Notes: generated by a model not told the origin, from the letters alone. Positions 8,871 through 17,918 are shown, counted from the first letter of the stretch. The stretch is DNA of 64,000 nt from Opitutaceae bacterium (GCA_030648295.1 JAUSID010000136.1:1-64000); one strand, 5' to 3'. Made by a program: numbers and translations.

Positions 8871-10737
8871 TCGAAGGCGAGGCCTCGAGCCGATTCGACA
8901 GGCTCACGGCCATAGGCTGCTTCGACTGAAAGGCCTCGAGCTTGTCGAAAGGCCTGTCGAGGGATGTAGGCCCCGCGGTTCCATTCACGGTTGGGTGAAT
9001 CGGATTCAGCACGAAAATCGCACTTCGATTGAGGCGTTGCGACCAAGCCGAGGCGTTAAAGGGGAGGTGTTGATGGCTCTGTTCGACGGTCCCCATTCGC
9101 TCCCCGTTGCCCTCTGCCCTTTGCCCCATGCCCTCTGCCCTGATCGAGCGATCGACCGGTTGCTTGTCGACGATGGCCGGCCCACGGGCCGGCTGATCGA
9201 TATACGCCAGGTAGTGGGGTCGGATGGCAATCGAGTCGACCGCCAGCCAGCCAAGCAGCGCCGGCACCGCCCACTTCAGCCGTGGCATCCGCTGCCACGG
9301 GGCGACGGTGACGGCCCCCGCCAAGACGTAGAGCGCGGGATAACTCGCCAGGACGTGGCGGTGCCCGAGCCCCTCCGTCATCGCGACCGCGAGGTAGCAG
9401 CCAATCAATGCCAGGTGGGGAGTGGTCGCGTAAAGTGAGGGCGAGTCAGCGCCGAATTCCGCTCCCGTGGTCCAGAACGCGATCCCGGAATTGCACCGGG
9501 TCCACCACCACCCGATCGCGCCGAACGCCAGCAGCAGGAAAAGCGCCGGCCGGGCCTTGGCCCCAATCGCGTACCGGAAGGTCGGGGCCGGTCCGCCGGT
9601 TTTCCACTTCCCTTTCATGAATCTCCCCTGGTCGTCATCGGCGCTCAAACGCTGGTCGATGCCGGCGCGAAAGCCTTCGGGCAGGAAATGGGCGCGTTCG
9701 ATCCAGTCGATCGCCCCGGCCAGCGGCTGCGGCACGCCCTCGCGCGCGGGCCGGGTCAGAAACGTCAGCGTCGCATCCGCCGGACGCGGACTCGCGGTGT
9801 ATCGAAATTCATAATGCGCCCAAATCGCGGCCCATCCGGCGAGAAGGTGCGCGAAACCGAGCGCCGCAAAGATGGCGAGTTGGGCCCGCCGGCTCTCCGT
9901 CGTCCAGCTCGCCCTGCGCCAGCGCGCGATCAGCGCACCGCCCGCGATGAGTCTGACCACGGCCAGCCCCGCCGCGATCGGCACGATCACCAGCGCGGTC
10001 GGCTTCGCGAGTACCATGAGTCCCGTCACCGCCAGGCTCGCGCCCAATCGCGCCGGCGTAATCAGATGAAGCAGGCGCCACATGCATACCGTCGCGGCGA
10101 ACAAGGTCAGCGTGATCGCCATGTCCGTGGAAACGATGCCGCCGAACGCTAGCATCGGCGGACTGAACGCGAAGACCGCGAGCGAAATCAATCCGCCGAC
10201 CGCGCCAAAGATTTCCCGCGAACACCAGAAGACCAGCAGGCCCGTCACGACGCCGAGCAGCGTGATCATCGCCCGACCCTGACGCAGCAGGGAATCGGGT
10301 GGATTGCCGAGTTCGAAGAAAAAACGGTTGGCGAGCTCGTGTCCGCGGCCTTCGCGCCAGGCTGGATCGGCCTCGCCGACGAACTTCGGTCGCGTGAAAA
10401 GGTAGGGGATCGTCGCCCACCGCTTCACCAGGTCGCCGTTGGCGCCGTCGATGCGAAAATCATCATGGCGCCAGATATTGTAGCCGGCCGCGAGTTGCAG
10501 GCCCTCGGCGGGAGACGCTCCATTCGACCATGAGGCGGTCCAGGCCATGGCGGCATAGAGGGCGAGCAGTGCCGCCACGGCCACCGCCATCGGCGTCCAG
10601 CGCCGCAGCGTGTAACGCACCCCGATTACGACGCGGTGAATTCGCCGGGGAAAATCTTCACGCAGAGCGGGCGGCGCGGACGTGACGGCACGCGGGGTGG
10701 CATAAATCGAAAGGGGGACCGCCGCTAACATGGACAA
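8839..10737 (-). CDS. Membrane glycosyltransferase (PMT/GT39-like), 3' end replaced by repeats
   Basis: Multi-spanning membrane protein with the layout of GT39/ArnT-type glycosyltransferases, which transfer sugars from lipid carriers outside the membrane. Visible are a first membrane helix (MAVAVAALLALYAAMAW), the loop with HDDFRID and the FGGIVSTDMAITLTLFAAT segment, several further helices, and a late GHRHVLASYPALYVLAG segment. After about residue 520 (IRPHYLAYIDQPARGPAIVD) the normal C-terminal periplasmic part is absent. Instead the frame runs through a heptamer array (9107-9143) and a TTCGACAGGCTCACGGCC-type repeat (8870-9000). The protein is therefore either truncated or carries a repeat-encoded tail of about 110 residues. 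The start is uncertain (ATG 10737 or slightly downstream). Confidence 0.6.
   Translation of the reverse strand: MSMLAAVPLSIYATPRAVTSAPPALREDFPRRIHRVVIGVRYTLRRWTPMAVAVAALLALYAAMAWTASWSNGASPAEGLQLAAGYNIWRHDDFRIDGANGDLVKRWATIPYLFTRPKFVGEADPAWREGRGHELANRFFFELGNPPDSLLRQGRAMITLLGVVTGLLVFWCSREIFGAVGGLISLAVFAFSPPMLAFGGIVSTDMAITLTLFAATVCMWRLLHLITPARLGASLAVTGLMVLAKPTALVIVPIAAGLAVVRLIAGGALIARWRRASWTTESRRAQLAIFAALGFAHLLAGWAAIWAHYEFRYTASPRPADATLTFLTRPAREGVPQPLAGAIDWIERAHFLPEGFRAGIDQRLSADDDQGRFMKGKWKTGGPAPTFRYAIGAKARPALFLLLAFGAIGWWWTRCNSGIAFWTTGAEFGADSPSLYATTPHLALIGCYLAVAMTEGLGHRHVLASYPALYVLAGAVTVAPWQRMPRLKWAVPALLGWLAVDSIAIRPHYLAYIDQPARGPAIVDKQPVDRSIRAEGMGQRAEGNGERMGTVEQSHQHLPFNASAWSQRLNRSAIFVLNPIHPTVNGTAGPTSLDRPFDKLEAFQSKQPMAVSLSNRLEASPSTKHFETANLR
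9107..9143 (-). repeat. Heptamer array inside the 3' end of the glycosyltransferase
   Basis: On the minus strand the words CAGAGGG, CATGGGG, CAAAGGG, CAGAGGG, CAACGGG follow one another in 7-nt register. Translated in frame they give the EGMGQRAEGNGERMG stretch of the preceding gene's tail. Confidence 0.85.
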
Positions 10738-11443
10738 TTGTACAGTTGCGTCACCCGCTGAACCGCCCGGGGTGGAGCAGAGCGCAGCGGTTCGCGGCCA
10801 AGCATGGATTCATGCGCCGGGTCATGAGAGGTCAGGAAGCTGGGGAAGCCGTCGATTTGGAACCGGCGGCTTGACCGAAAGCGGAAATTCGCAGCAACCG
10901 CTTCAGCTGCCGGAGTGCTGCAGCATTGCCCGCGCCGGCACAAGGCGCGCCGGCTTACTTTTTAGTCAGGTGGGAGGGGGACAGACGTCAGACGCCAGAC
11001 GCCAGACGGCTGAGGACAGAGGACAGAGGACAAAGCCAGAAGCCAGACGTCAGACGCCAGAAGCCAGACGTCAGAGGTCAGAGGTCAGACGTCAGAAACG
11101 GCACGGCGGAAAAATGGTTACTCCGCCCCCCAAACCGGTGAGAACGATGCCATGTTCCTCGTGACCCTCGTTCGCGCCGGCTTCAGCCATGGCTGGCGAT
11201 TCGTTTTTGCGCTGCGGCTGGCCGAGTGATCGCACAAGTAATTCAAGTCCTTCGCGGCTTCGCGCCTTCGCGTGCAAAGCCCGGAGCAGGACCAAACCTC
11301 AAACCATTTCACCGGAGGCAACGGAGTCGAATCGTAAGCAATCCTCGTCCTCGCATACGGGAGAACGGAGAACCAGAACGCCGGCCGGGTCTCGCGGACG
11401 CCTGCTGGATTGCGCGCCGCGTCCGCGGCCGCATGCTCGCGCC
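10738..11443. other. Long intergenic region with repeat array
   Basis: About 700 nt between the divergent glycosyltransferase and M20 genes. Apart from the heptamer array at 10982-11097 and an about-10-nt-period palindromic repeat (CTTCGCGGCTTCGCGCCTTC) at 11246-11283, I see no gene, RNA or clear promoter. Confidence 0.6.
10982..11097 (+). repeat. Heptamer array CAGANNN, about 16 units
   Basis: Words in register: CAGACGT, CAGACGC, CAGACGC, CAGACGG, CTGAGGA, CAGAGGA, CAGAGGA, a 6-nt CAAAGC, then CAGAAGC, CAGACGT, CAGACGC, CAGAAGC, CAGACGT, CAGAGGT, CAGAGGT, CAGACGT, CAGAAAC. The first four bases are nearly fixed and the last three vary. The same CAGANNN pattern is seen at 48215-48305 and on the minus strand at 57186-57301. 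Confidence 0.9.
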
Positions 11444-12778
11444 ATGCCCCACTGCCGTTTCTTCCTGTTGTTCAGTGTTGGTTTTTGCGCTCTCGCCGCG
11501 GCTCCGGATGCCGCGCTGCGCGAGAAAGTGACGCAGCGACTCAACGCCGACTACCCGTCCCTCGATGCGTTGTACAAGGACTTCCATGCGCATCCCGAAC
11601 TCTCGCTGATGGAGGAGCGCACGGCGGGCGTGGTCGCGCGCGAGCTGCGGGCCGCGGGTTTCGAGGTGACGGAGAAGATCGGCGGCTTCGGCGTGGTGGC
11701 GGTGTTGAAAAACGGCGCCGGCCCCACGCTCCTGATTCGCTGCGATCTGGACGCGCTGCCGATGGAGGAAGAAACCGGGCTGCCCTATGCGAGCAAGGTG
11801 CGGGTGAAAAATCTCGAGGGACGCGAGGTGCCGACGATGCATGCCTGCGGTCACGACATCCATGCGACGGTGCTGGTTGGCACCGCGCGGATGCTCGCGG
11901 CGGTCAAGGCCGGCTGGTCGGGCACGATCGTGTTGATCGGACAGCCGGCGGAGGAGCGTGGCATGGGTGCGCGCGCGATGCTCACCGACGGGTTGTATCG
12001 CCGGTTCCCGCGGCCGGATTTCGCCATCGCGATGCACGACAGCGCGACGCTGCCCGCCGGCACGATTGGAACGATCGAGGGGTTTGCCATGGCCAATGTG
12101 GATTTCGTCGACATCACGGTGCGCGGCGTGGGTGGCCACGGCGCCTATCCGCACGCGACCAAGGATCCGGTTGTCCTCGCGGCGCGGATCGTCGTCGCCC
12201 TGCAAACGATCGTCAGCCGCGAAACGCGGCCGGTGGATCCCGCCGTGGTCACCGTCGGCTCGATTCACGGCGGGACGAAACACAACATCATCCCGGACGA
12301 AGTGAAGCTGCAGCTGACGTTGCGTTCCTATTCCGACGCGGTGCGGCGCCACACGATTGAGGCGGTCGGGCGGATTTGCCGCGGCGAGGCGATTGCGGCG
12401 GGCGTTCCCGAGAACCGGATGCCAATCGTCAAGCTGATGGAGGCCGAGGCCACCCCGGCGACGTTCAACGATCCGGCGCTGACGCGCCGGTTGCGCGAAG
12501 CGTTCGTCAGCTGGGTCGGCCCGGAGAGCGTGACGAGCATCGAGCCGGAAATGGGCGGGGAGGACTTCAGCGAATTTGGCCGCACCGTGGAAAAGGTGCC
12601 GATTTGCCTTTTCCGCGTAGGGGCGGTGGCGCCGGAGCAGGTGGCCGAAAGCCGGCGGACGGGCGCGCCCCTGCCGTCGTTGCACTCGAGCAAGTTTGCA
12701 CCGGTGCCCGAGCCGACGATCAAGGCCGGCGTGATCGCGAGCACCGCCGCCGCGCTCGAATTGCTGGCGAAGCGGTGA
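11444..12778 (+). CDS. M20-family amidohydrolase with signal peptide
   Basis: A 444-residue secreted or periplasmic metallohydrolase of the M20D aminoacylase/IAA-amino-acid hydrolase group (hippurate hydrolase-like), which releases an amino acid from N-acyl derivatives. Signal peptide MPHCRFFLLFSVGFCALAAA at the N-terminus. The binuclear metal site is visible as RCDLDALPMEEETGLPYAS, then H133-A-C135-G-H137-D138, GQPAEERGMGARAM, and the late MGGEDFSEF. The dimerisation domain contains VRGVGGHGAYPHATKDPV. Chosen start is ATG 11444, where the signal peptide begins; the open frame upstream is repeat-derived. Confidence 0.85.
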   Translation: MPHCRFFLLFSVGFCALAAAPDAALREKVTQRLNADYPSLDALYKDFHAHPELSLMEERTAGVVARELRAAGFEVTEKIGGFGVVAVLKNGAGPTLLIRCDLDALPMEEETGLPYASKVRVKNLEGREVPTMHACGHDIHATVLVGTARMLAAVKAGWSGTIVLIGQPAEERGMGARAMLTDGLYRRFPRPDFAIAMHDSATLPAGTIGTIEGFAMANVDFVDITVRGVGGHGAYPHATKDPVVLAARIVVALQTIVSRETRPVDPAVVTVGSIHGGTKHNIIPDEVKLQLTLRSYSDAVRRHTIEAVGRICRGEAIAAGVPENRMPIVKLMEAEATPATFNDPALTRRLREAFVSWVGPESVTSIEPEMGGEDFSEFGRTVEKVPICLFRVGAVAPEQVAESRRTGAPLPSLHSSKFAPVPEPTIKAGVIASTAAALELLAKR

Positions 12779-12867
12779 GGATGCAGGCCCGACGCCGCAT
12801 CCGCGCGGACAATATCGTCGCCTTTACCGGGAATCCCCTTATGCCGTAAACGGCACTCGCCAATGAC

Positions 12868-13215
12868 ATGACCGCGACTCCCCGCCAGGCATTTACCCTG
12901 ATCGAGATCATGATTGTCGTCGTGATCATCGGCCTGCTCGCGGCGATCGCGATCCCGGGCTTTCAGAAAGTGCGGACGGCGTCGCAGGACAAGGCGGTGT
13001 TGAACAACGCGCGCCAGCTCGCGAGCGCGGCCGATCAATACATGATGGAACACGGCGTGAATTTCGTCGCTTATGCCGCGCTCGTGGGCCCGCGCAATTA
13101 CGTCAAGGCGATCGAGACGACGGCGAATGAAACCTATCCGACGGGCTTCACCGCCGGCGTGCCCATTACCGTCAGCGGGATCGCCGGCGCGCGAACGGTC
13201 ACCTACGGTCTGTAG
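12868..13215 (+). CDS. Type IV pilin-like / pseudopilin
   Basis: A 115-residue protein with a prepilin N-terminus: PRQAFTLIEIMIVVVIIGLL, where cleavage before Phe9 would leave Glu at +5. The residue before the cut is Ala rather than the usual Gly. A single hydrophobic N-terminal helix (IMIVVVIIGLLAAIAIPGF) is followed by a small globular domain with VRTASQDKAVLNNARQLASA, typical of the short pseudopilins that are numerous in Verrucomicrobiota. No assembly genes lie nearby. Likely an envelope pilin or type II secretion pseudopilin. Confidence 0.85.
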   Translation: MTATPRQAFTLIEIMIVVVIIGLLAAIAIPGFQKVRTASQDKAVLNNARQLASAADQYMMEHGVNFVAYAALVGPRNYVKAIETTANETYPTGFTAGVPITVSGIAGARTVTYGL

Positions 13216-13483
13216 GGCTGTCTCAGATACAGGGGGCGTCGGCGGCGGTGCGGCCTCGTGGTGTCGCCGGCCCCGTCGGACCGGGCCGGCAATGAACCGG
13301 GGCAGGTTGATTGCACCCGGTCATGCCGGCGGGCCGGCGGCAGGCCGGATGGCGGTGGTCATCGGAAGCAAACGCCTCCGGCCGATTGGTCCAGTTGCCG
13401 GCTCCGCGGGCTTTCTCATCGGAATTTTACCCCGGACCCATTGAACCCGCGGATCACCGTCGTAGGTTTACGCGGTGGCAGGC

Positions 13484-15592
13484 ATGAGCATTTTACCGGC
13501 GGTCGAAAGTGGCGCGGCAATGTTGCCGCGAGGTGCGGCGTTCCACTGGGAGCCGGCGTTGCTTGGGTTGCATGCGCTCGCGGACGGCCTGATCGCCGCC
13601 GCTTTTCTCGCGATCGGCGCGGCCATCCTTTACCTCCTGCGCAACCGGCCCGGCCTGGTGTTTCGCCGGGTTTTTTTCGCCTTCGCGCTGATCGTGGTCT
13701 CCACCGGGCTGGCGCACCTGTTCGAGGTGCTCACGATCTGGCAGCCGCAATATTGGATCAGTGGACTCGCGAAGCTGATCGCGGCGCTGGTCGCCCTGGC
13801 CGCCGCCGTGGTCATCGTGCGCGTAATTCCTGCGGCCATTGCCCTGCCCACGCGGGCCGAGCTCCAGCGGCTCAACGTGCTGCTGCAGGAACGGGCGTCC
13901 GCCCATACGAATGATCTCCTGGCGACCAACGCGCAGCTGCGGAGCGAGGCGGTGCAGCGCGAGCAGGCCGAAGCCGAGGTGCGCCGTCTCAATGCGGAAC
14001 TTCAGGCGCGGTTGCTGGAATTGCAGTCCCTCTTCAAGCTGCTGCCCGTTGGCGTGGCCATTTCCACGGAGCCCGACTGCCGGCGGATCCGCATCAACCA
14101 GGCCTTCGCGGATATTTTCGGCCAGCCGCACGAGGAGAACGACTGTTTCACGACCTCGCCCTTCGCGCGGCCGGGAACTTTTCGCGTGCTGCACGACGGG
14201 CGTGAATTGAAGAGTGACGAACTGCCCATGGCGCGGGCCGTCGCACAGAACGCGCCGGTGCGAGACTTCGAGCAGACGATCGCGCGCAGCGATGGCGTCG
14301 TGATCGAGGTGCTCGCCAATGCCGTGCCGATTCGCGATCCGCGGGGCAATGTCCTCGGCTGCGTCGCGACGCTCCAGGACATCACCGCCCACAAGCAGGC
14401 GGAGCGCCAGCGGCTCGATTTCGAACGCAAGCTGCTGCAATCGCAGAAACTCGAGAGCATTGGCGTGCTCGCCGGCGGCATCGCCCATGATTTCAACAAT
14501 CTGCTGACCGGCGTACTCGGGCACGCGAATTTTGCGCGCGCCGAACTGGCCCGCGGGTCGACCGCGATCGATCCCCTGCTGGCCCAGGTGGAGCTTTCGG
14601 CGCAGCGCGCGGCGGATCTCTGCCGGCAGTTGCTCGCCTACGCCGGAAAGGGCCGGTTTGTCGTGCGGTTGATTGATCTGAATCTCGCGGTCGAGCAGGC
14701 GGTGCCACTGCTCCAGCTTTCAATGGACAAAAGGGTCCGGCTGGAACTTCAGCTTGGTCGCGGGCTGCCTCCGTTCCGCGGCGATCCGGGCCAGATGAAC
14801 CAGGTGCTGATCAACCTCGTCACCAACGCCGCGGAGGCAATCGGGGCGGGCACCGGCGTCGTCACGCTGCACACGAATCGGGTGACGCTGACCGCGATGG
14901 AGATGCTCACGCTTAATGTCGCCGCCGAAATGGAGCCCGGGCCCTACGTCTGCCTGGAAGTTCGCGACACCGGATGCGGCATTCCGCCGGAGGCGATCGG
15001 ACACATTTTCGAGCCCTTTTTCACCACGAAGTTCGTGGGCCGGGGGCTCGGGCTCGCCGCCGTGCTTGGGATCGTGCACGGCCACCGGGGCGGGATCCGG
15101 GTCAGCAGCCAGCCCGGCGCTGGCACCACGTTCGAGCTGTTCCTGCCGGTGGCGGCCGCCCCGGCCCGGCCCCAGCCGGCGATCGTCCCGGCGCCGTCGG
15201 GGTTGGGGCAAGCCACCGTGCTGGTGGTGGACGACGAGGAAACGATCCGCACGTTTGCGACGACCGCGCTGCGTGCCGGCGGCTACACGGTCGTGACCGC
15301 GAACGATGGGGAAGAGGCGGTGGAAAAACTGCGGCAGGCGCCGACGAATTACGACGCGGTCCTGCTCGACCTGACGATGCCGAAGCTGGATGGCGAGGAC
15401 ACCTTGATGGCACTGCGGATGCTCGCGCCGAGCCTGCCGGTGATCCTGACCAGCGGGCATGCCGAGGAGAGCGTGGTGCAGCGGTTTGTCGGCCGCGGCG
15501 TGGCGCAGTTCATCGCCAAACCGTTCGTGGCGGAAGCACTGGTGTCATCGGTCAATTCCGCCATCGCGAAATCACCGCGTGGAGCGTCGTGA
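13484..15592 (+). CDS. Hybrid sensor histidine kinase/response regulator with ethylene-receptor-like membrane domain
   Basis: A 702-residue hybrid kinase. N-terminal three-helix membrane domain (about residues 25-115) aligns with the plant ETR1/cyanobacterial ethylene-binding domain: D34, F41 at the ETR1 Tyr32 position, and T74-x3-H78 where ETR1 has Cys65-x3-His69, with the same 40-residue spacing. A coiled coil (about 120-165) and a PAS domain (about 175-315) follow. The HisKA box is SIGVLAGGIAHDFNNLLTG with His335, then HATPase (NLVTNAAEA, RDTGCGIP, GRGLGLAA) and a C-terminal receiver with Asp629 in VLLDLTMPKLDG. GTG 13475 is an alternative start. No partner regulator gene is adjacent. Confidence 0.85.
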   Translation: MSILPAVESGAAMLPRGAAFHWEPALLGLHALADGLIAAAFLAIGAAILYLLRNRPGLVFRRVFFAFALIVVSTGLAHLFEVLTIWQPQYWISGLAKLIAALVALAAAVVIVRVIPAAIALPTRAELQRLNVLLQERASAHTNDLLATNAQLRSEAVQREQAEAEVRRLNAELQARLLELQSLFKLLPVGVAISTEPDCRRIRINQAFADIFGQPHEENDCFTTSPFARPGTFRVLHDGRELKSDELPMARAVAQNAPVRDFEQTIARSDGVVIEVLANAVPIRDPRGNVLGCVATLQDITAHKQAERQRLDFERKLLQSQKLESIGVLAGGIAHDFNNLLTGVLGHANFARAELARGSTAIDPLLAQVELSAQRAADLCRQLLAYAGKGRFVVRLIDLNLAVEQAVPLLQLSMDKRVRLELQLGRGLPPFRGDPGQMNQVLINLVTNAAEAIGAGTGVVTLHTNRVTLTAMEMLTLNVAAEMEPGPYVCLEVRDTGCGIPPEAIGHIFEPFFTTKFVGRGLGLAAVLGIVHGHRGGIRVSSQPGAGTTFELFLPVAAAPARPQPAIVPAPSGLGQATVLVVDDEETIRTFATTALRAGGYTVVTANDGEEAVEKLRQAPTNYDAVLLDLTMPKLDGEDTLMALRMLAPSLPVILTSGHAEESVVQRFVGRGVAQFIAKPFVAEALVSSVNSAIAKSPRGAS

Positions 15593-15708
15593 GCGGAAAA
15601 CGCAATCGGCGGGCGAGCGTCTGAAGTGCCACGTGCGCGCCGGCGATTCGCCGCTTGCGGGTTTGCAAACCCGGGGGGGCGCAGGTAATCGCGTGGCCCG
15701 GAATCCCG

Positions 15709-16239
15709 ATGCGCAACATCTTTTATCTTCTCCTGCTCGCCGCCCTCCTGCTCACGGCCGCTCTCGTCACGCGCTCCGGTTTGCTTTGGCGCAAGAATCC
15801 GGGACGGCCGATTAACAGTGCGATGCGCGAGGCCCTGAACGCGCAGTCGCCGCAGCTCTCGACCGATGATGAAATGCTGGTGGCGAAAATGTACGGCACG
15901 GCACACAAGCTGCCGTCCGGGCTGCGGTATGTGGTTCGTGCGCCGGGCACGGGAGAGGCGACGCCGAAGCTCGGTGACGAGGTGATTTGCCACTACGCCG
16001 GCCGCCTGCTCGACGGCACGGAGTTCGACAGCTCCTACCGCCGCGGCGTACCGTTCACTTTCCGACTCGGCACGGGCGCGGTGATTCGTGGCTGGGACGA
16101 CGCGTTCGGCACGATGAAGAAAGGCGAGAAGCGGACGTTGATCATCCCGCACTGGCTGGCTTACGGCGAGAAAGGCCGCGGAAAAATCCCGCCGCGCGCG
16201 ACGCTGATCTTCGAAGTCGAGCTGATCGATTGGCGGTAG
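15709..16239 (+). CDS. FKBP-type peptidyl-prolyl cis-trans isomerase, membrane-anchored
   Basis: A 176-residue protein with an N-terminal hydrophobic anchor or signal (MRNIFYLLLLAALLLTAALV) and a C-terminal FKBP domain. The domain shows LPSGLRYVV, GDEVICHYAGRLLDGTEFDS, VPFTFRLGTGAVIRGWDDAF, MKKGEKRTLIIPHWLAYGEK and IPPRATLIFEVELID, i.e. the usual active-site residues (Y, F, D, W, Y) in order. It catalyses proline isomerisation in envelope proteins. ATG 15709 is supported by the hydrophobic start. Its stop codon lies in a palindrome shared with the convergent gene downstream. Confidence 0.9.
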   Translation: MRNIFYLLLLAALLLTAALVTRSGLLWRKNPGRPINSAMREALNAQSPQLSTDDEMLVAKMYGTAHKLPSGLRYVVRAPGTGEATPKLGDEVICHYAGRLLDGTEFDSSYRRGVPFTFRLGTGAVIRGWDDAFGTMKKGEKRTLIIPHWLAYGEKGRGKIPPRATLIFEVELIDWR

Positions 16240-16261
16240 GTTTCCGCAGCAGCGGAAACCT
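16238..16261. terminator. Palindrome between convergent genes, probable bidirectional terminator
   Basis: AGGTTTCCGC (16238-16247) and GCGGAAACCT (16252-16261), loop of 4. It overlaps both stop codons of the convergent FKBP and metallopeptidase genes. No T-run, so terminator function is inferred from position. It is related to the palindrome next to ssrA at 6030-6052. Confidence 0.6.
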
Positions 16262-17121
16262 CACAAACCGACCAGCGCCCCGTTGCGCTTGATCCAGCGT
16301 TCGGCTTCGCGCCAGCCGGGGCACACTTCCTCGACGCGAGCCCAGAACCGATCGGAGTGATTCATCTCCCGCAGGTGCATCAGTTCGTGGTACACGATGT
16401 AGTCGCGTACGAATTCAGGCGTCTGCACCAGCCGCCAGTTCAACGAAATCGTGCCGTTGGCGGAGCACGAGCCCCAGCGTGAGCGCTGGTTCCGGACGGT
16501 CACGTGCTTCACTTCCACTCCCGTGATCGCGGAGAGCTCCCATGTGCGGGCCGGCAATTCGATCCGCGCGCGGCGGGCAAAATGAGCCTCGAGCGTCGGC
16601 CGCAGATCGCCGTCCAGTCGCGGCACCCGGAACACATCGGCCGCGAGGCAGACCTGGGGACGTTCGCCGGCCGCGGCGATGCGCACCGCGTGCATCTCGC
16701 CCCGCCAGAGCACGTGCGTGCCGACGGTCCACACCTCGGCGGCGCGCGGCCGGTGGCGCTGGCGTTCGCGCGCGCGGTCGAGCCATTCGCGATGCTGCTC
16801 CACGAAACGCACGGCTTCGCGTTCGGAGCCGCGGGCCGGAATCGTCGCGACCGCGGTGCCGTCGCGGCGCAGCGTGAGGCGATAGTGCCGCGCCCGCGCA
16901 CTGCGTTCAAAAACGACGTCACCGCGCCCGCCGTGCCCGGACGGTGCGCGATGCGCCGGCGGCTGCGGCCGTGAGTTGACGGCATCGTTGGGTTCCAGGG
17001 CGGGCGGTGGCGCCGGAGCGGGCGGAACCCGGTTGGCCCACGAATTTCGCGGTGACGGCAGATGCACGCCGGGGGTGGGCGCGAAAAGCTCCAGGAAAGT
17101 CTGCTGGGCGTTCTCGTTCAT
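16261..17121 (-). CDS. YgjP-like (DUF45) metallopeptidase
   Basis: A 286-residue protein whose C-terminal half is a YgjP/SprT-like zinc metallopeptidase domain: RSRWGSCSANGTISLNWRL, then YIVYHELMHLREMNHSDRFW with the HExxH zinc helix (HELMH) and the third ligand in NHSDRFW. The N-terminal about 75 residues are proline-rich and probably disordered. The family's substrate is generally unknown. The start at ATG 17121 overlaps the stop of the CDP-alcohol phosphatidyltransferase gene by 4 nt (ATGA), indicating translational coupling. Confidence 0.85.
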   Translation of the reverse strand: MNENAQQTFLELFAPTPGVHLPSPRNSWANRVPPAPAPPPALEPNDAVNSRPQPPAHRAPSGHGGRGDVVFERSARARHYRLTLRRDGTAVATIPARGSEREAVRFVEQHREWLDRARERQRHRPRAAEVWTVGTHVLWRGEMHAVRIAAAGERPQVCLAADVFRVPRLDGDLRPTLEAHFARRARIELPARTWELSAITGVEVKHVTVRNQRSRWGSCSANGTISLNWRLVQTPEFVRDYIVYHELMHLREMNHSDRFWARVEEVCPGWREAERWIKRNGALVGL

Positions 17122-17732
17122 CGCGACTTCGAGTTGCGCCAACCCGGGCGCGGCGTCAACAGGGCCATGCTCTCGCGGCGAACCCGCCACGCATGCCACA
17201 GCGTCGGCATTTCACCCCCATGCGACGGCACGAGCAGGGCAATCGCCATTTCCTCCAGCGCGGCGATGACCTGGAGCACAATCGCCACGTGAAACGGCGT
17301 CGCCGACCAGCCGCTTAGCAGCGGGATCAGCGACAGCGCCGTGAGGATCGCGAGCAGTTTTGACGCCCAGGTGTGGTAACACGGGGCGTGACCGAGCCGG
17401 ACGAAACCGTAGACGACCACCGCGAAAAACGCGCCGAGACCGGTCGCGACCCACGTCAGTTCGCGGCGCATGATATCCGGCCACAGCAGCGCGATGCCGG
17501 CCAGGCCCGTGATCATGGTCACGTAGTCGGCCACGCTGTCGAGTTTGCGTCCGAAATCTGAATACGCGTGGAGCCGGCGGGCGAGAAATCCGTCCAGCGC
17601 ATCGGTGGCGAGCGAAACCGCCACCAGCACGACAAACCACACGCGCGAGCCGGCGATGGCCGACATCAGCACGGCCGGCATCAGGGCGATGCGCAGCGCG
17701 CTCAGCAGGTTGGGCCAGCGTTTTCGATTCAC
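17118..17732 (-). CDS. CDP-alcohol phosphatidyltransferase family protein
   Basis: A 204-residue integral membrane enzyme that condenses a CDP-activated lipid with an alcohol in phospholipid synthesis. The full family signature D-x2-D-G-x2-A-R-x8-G-x3-D-x3-D is visible as DALDGFLARR then YSDFGRKLDSVADY. About six membrane segments surround it (PNLLSALRIALMPAVLMSAI at the N-terminus). GTG 17732 (VNRKRWPNLL) is preferred because the upstream in-frame sequence is Arg-rich and lacks family similarity. It overlaps the downstream metallopeptidase gene by 4 nt. Specific alcohol (glycerol phosphate, inositol or other) is not determined. Confidence 0.85.
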   Translation of the reverse strand: MNRKRWPNLLSALRIALMPAVLMSAIAGSRVWFVVLVAVSLATDALDGFLARRLHAYSDFGRKLDSVADYVTMITGLAGIALLWPDIMRRELTWVATGLGAFFAVVVYGFVRLGHAPCYHTWASKLLAILTALSLIPLLSGWSATPFHVAIVLQVIAALEEMAIALLVPSHGGEMPTLWHAWRVRRESMALLTPRPGWRNSKSR

Positions 17733-17918
17733 ACCGCGCCGCCGGGACCGGCGGCAGGTTGCGCCGGCGGGGTGATCCCGCGGTGGCGCCGCATCGGGGG
17801 ACTCATGACAAACCAATCCGCCGCCCCGGCACCGCGCGGAAGCACGTCGGCGGGCCACGGGGCGCGGAGCGCGAGCTCCCGGAAATATGGCAGGTGGGCA
17901 GCCATGGAAGGTGCGCGG

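Noticed and set aside
10982-11097. CRISPR array
   Set aside because: Units are 7 nt and degenerate in the last three bases; there are no 25-40 nt repeats with unique spacers and no cas genes in the window.
13216-13474. Possible class I cyclic-di-GMP (GEMM) riboswitch ahead of the sensor kinase
   Set aside because: One block (GCAAACGCCTCCGGCC) resembles the conserved GEMM core, but the paired GGGCAAACC block and spacing are not convincing. A covariance-model search would be decisive.
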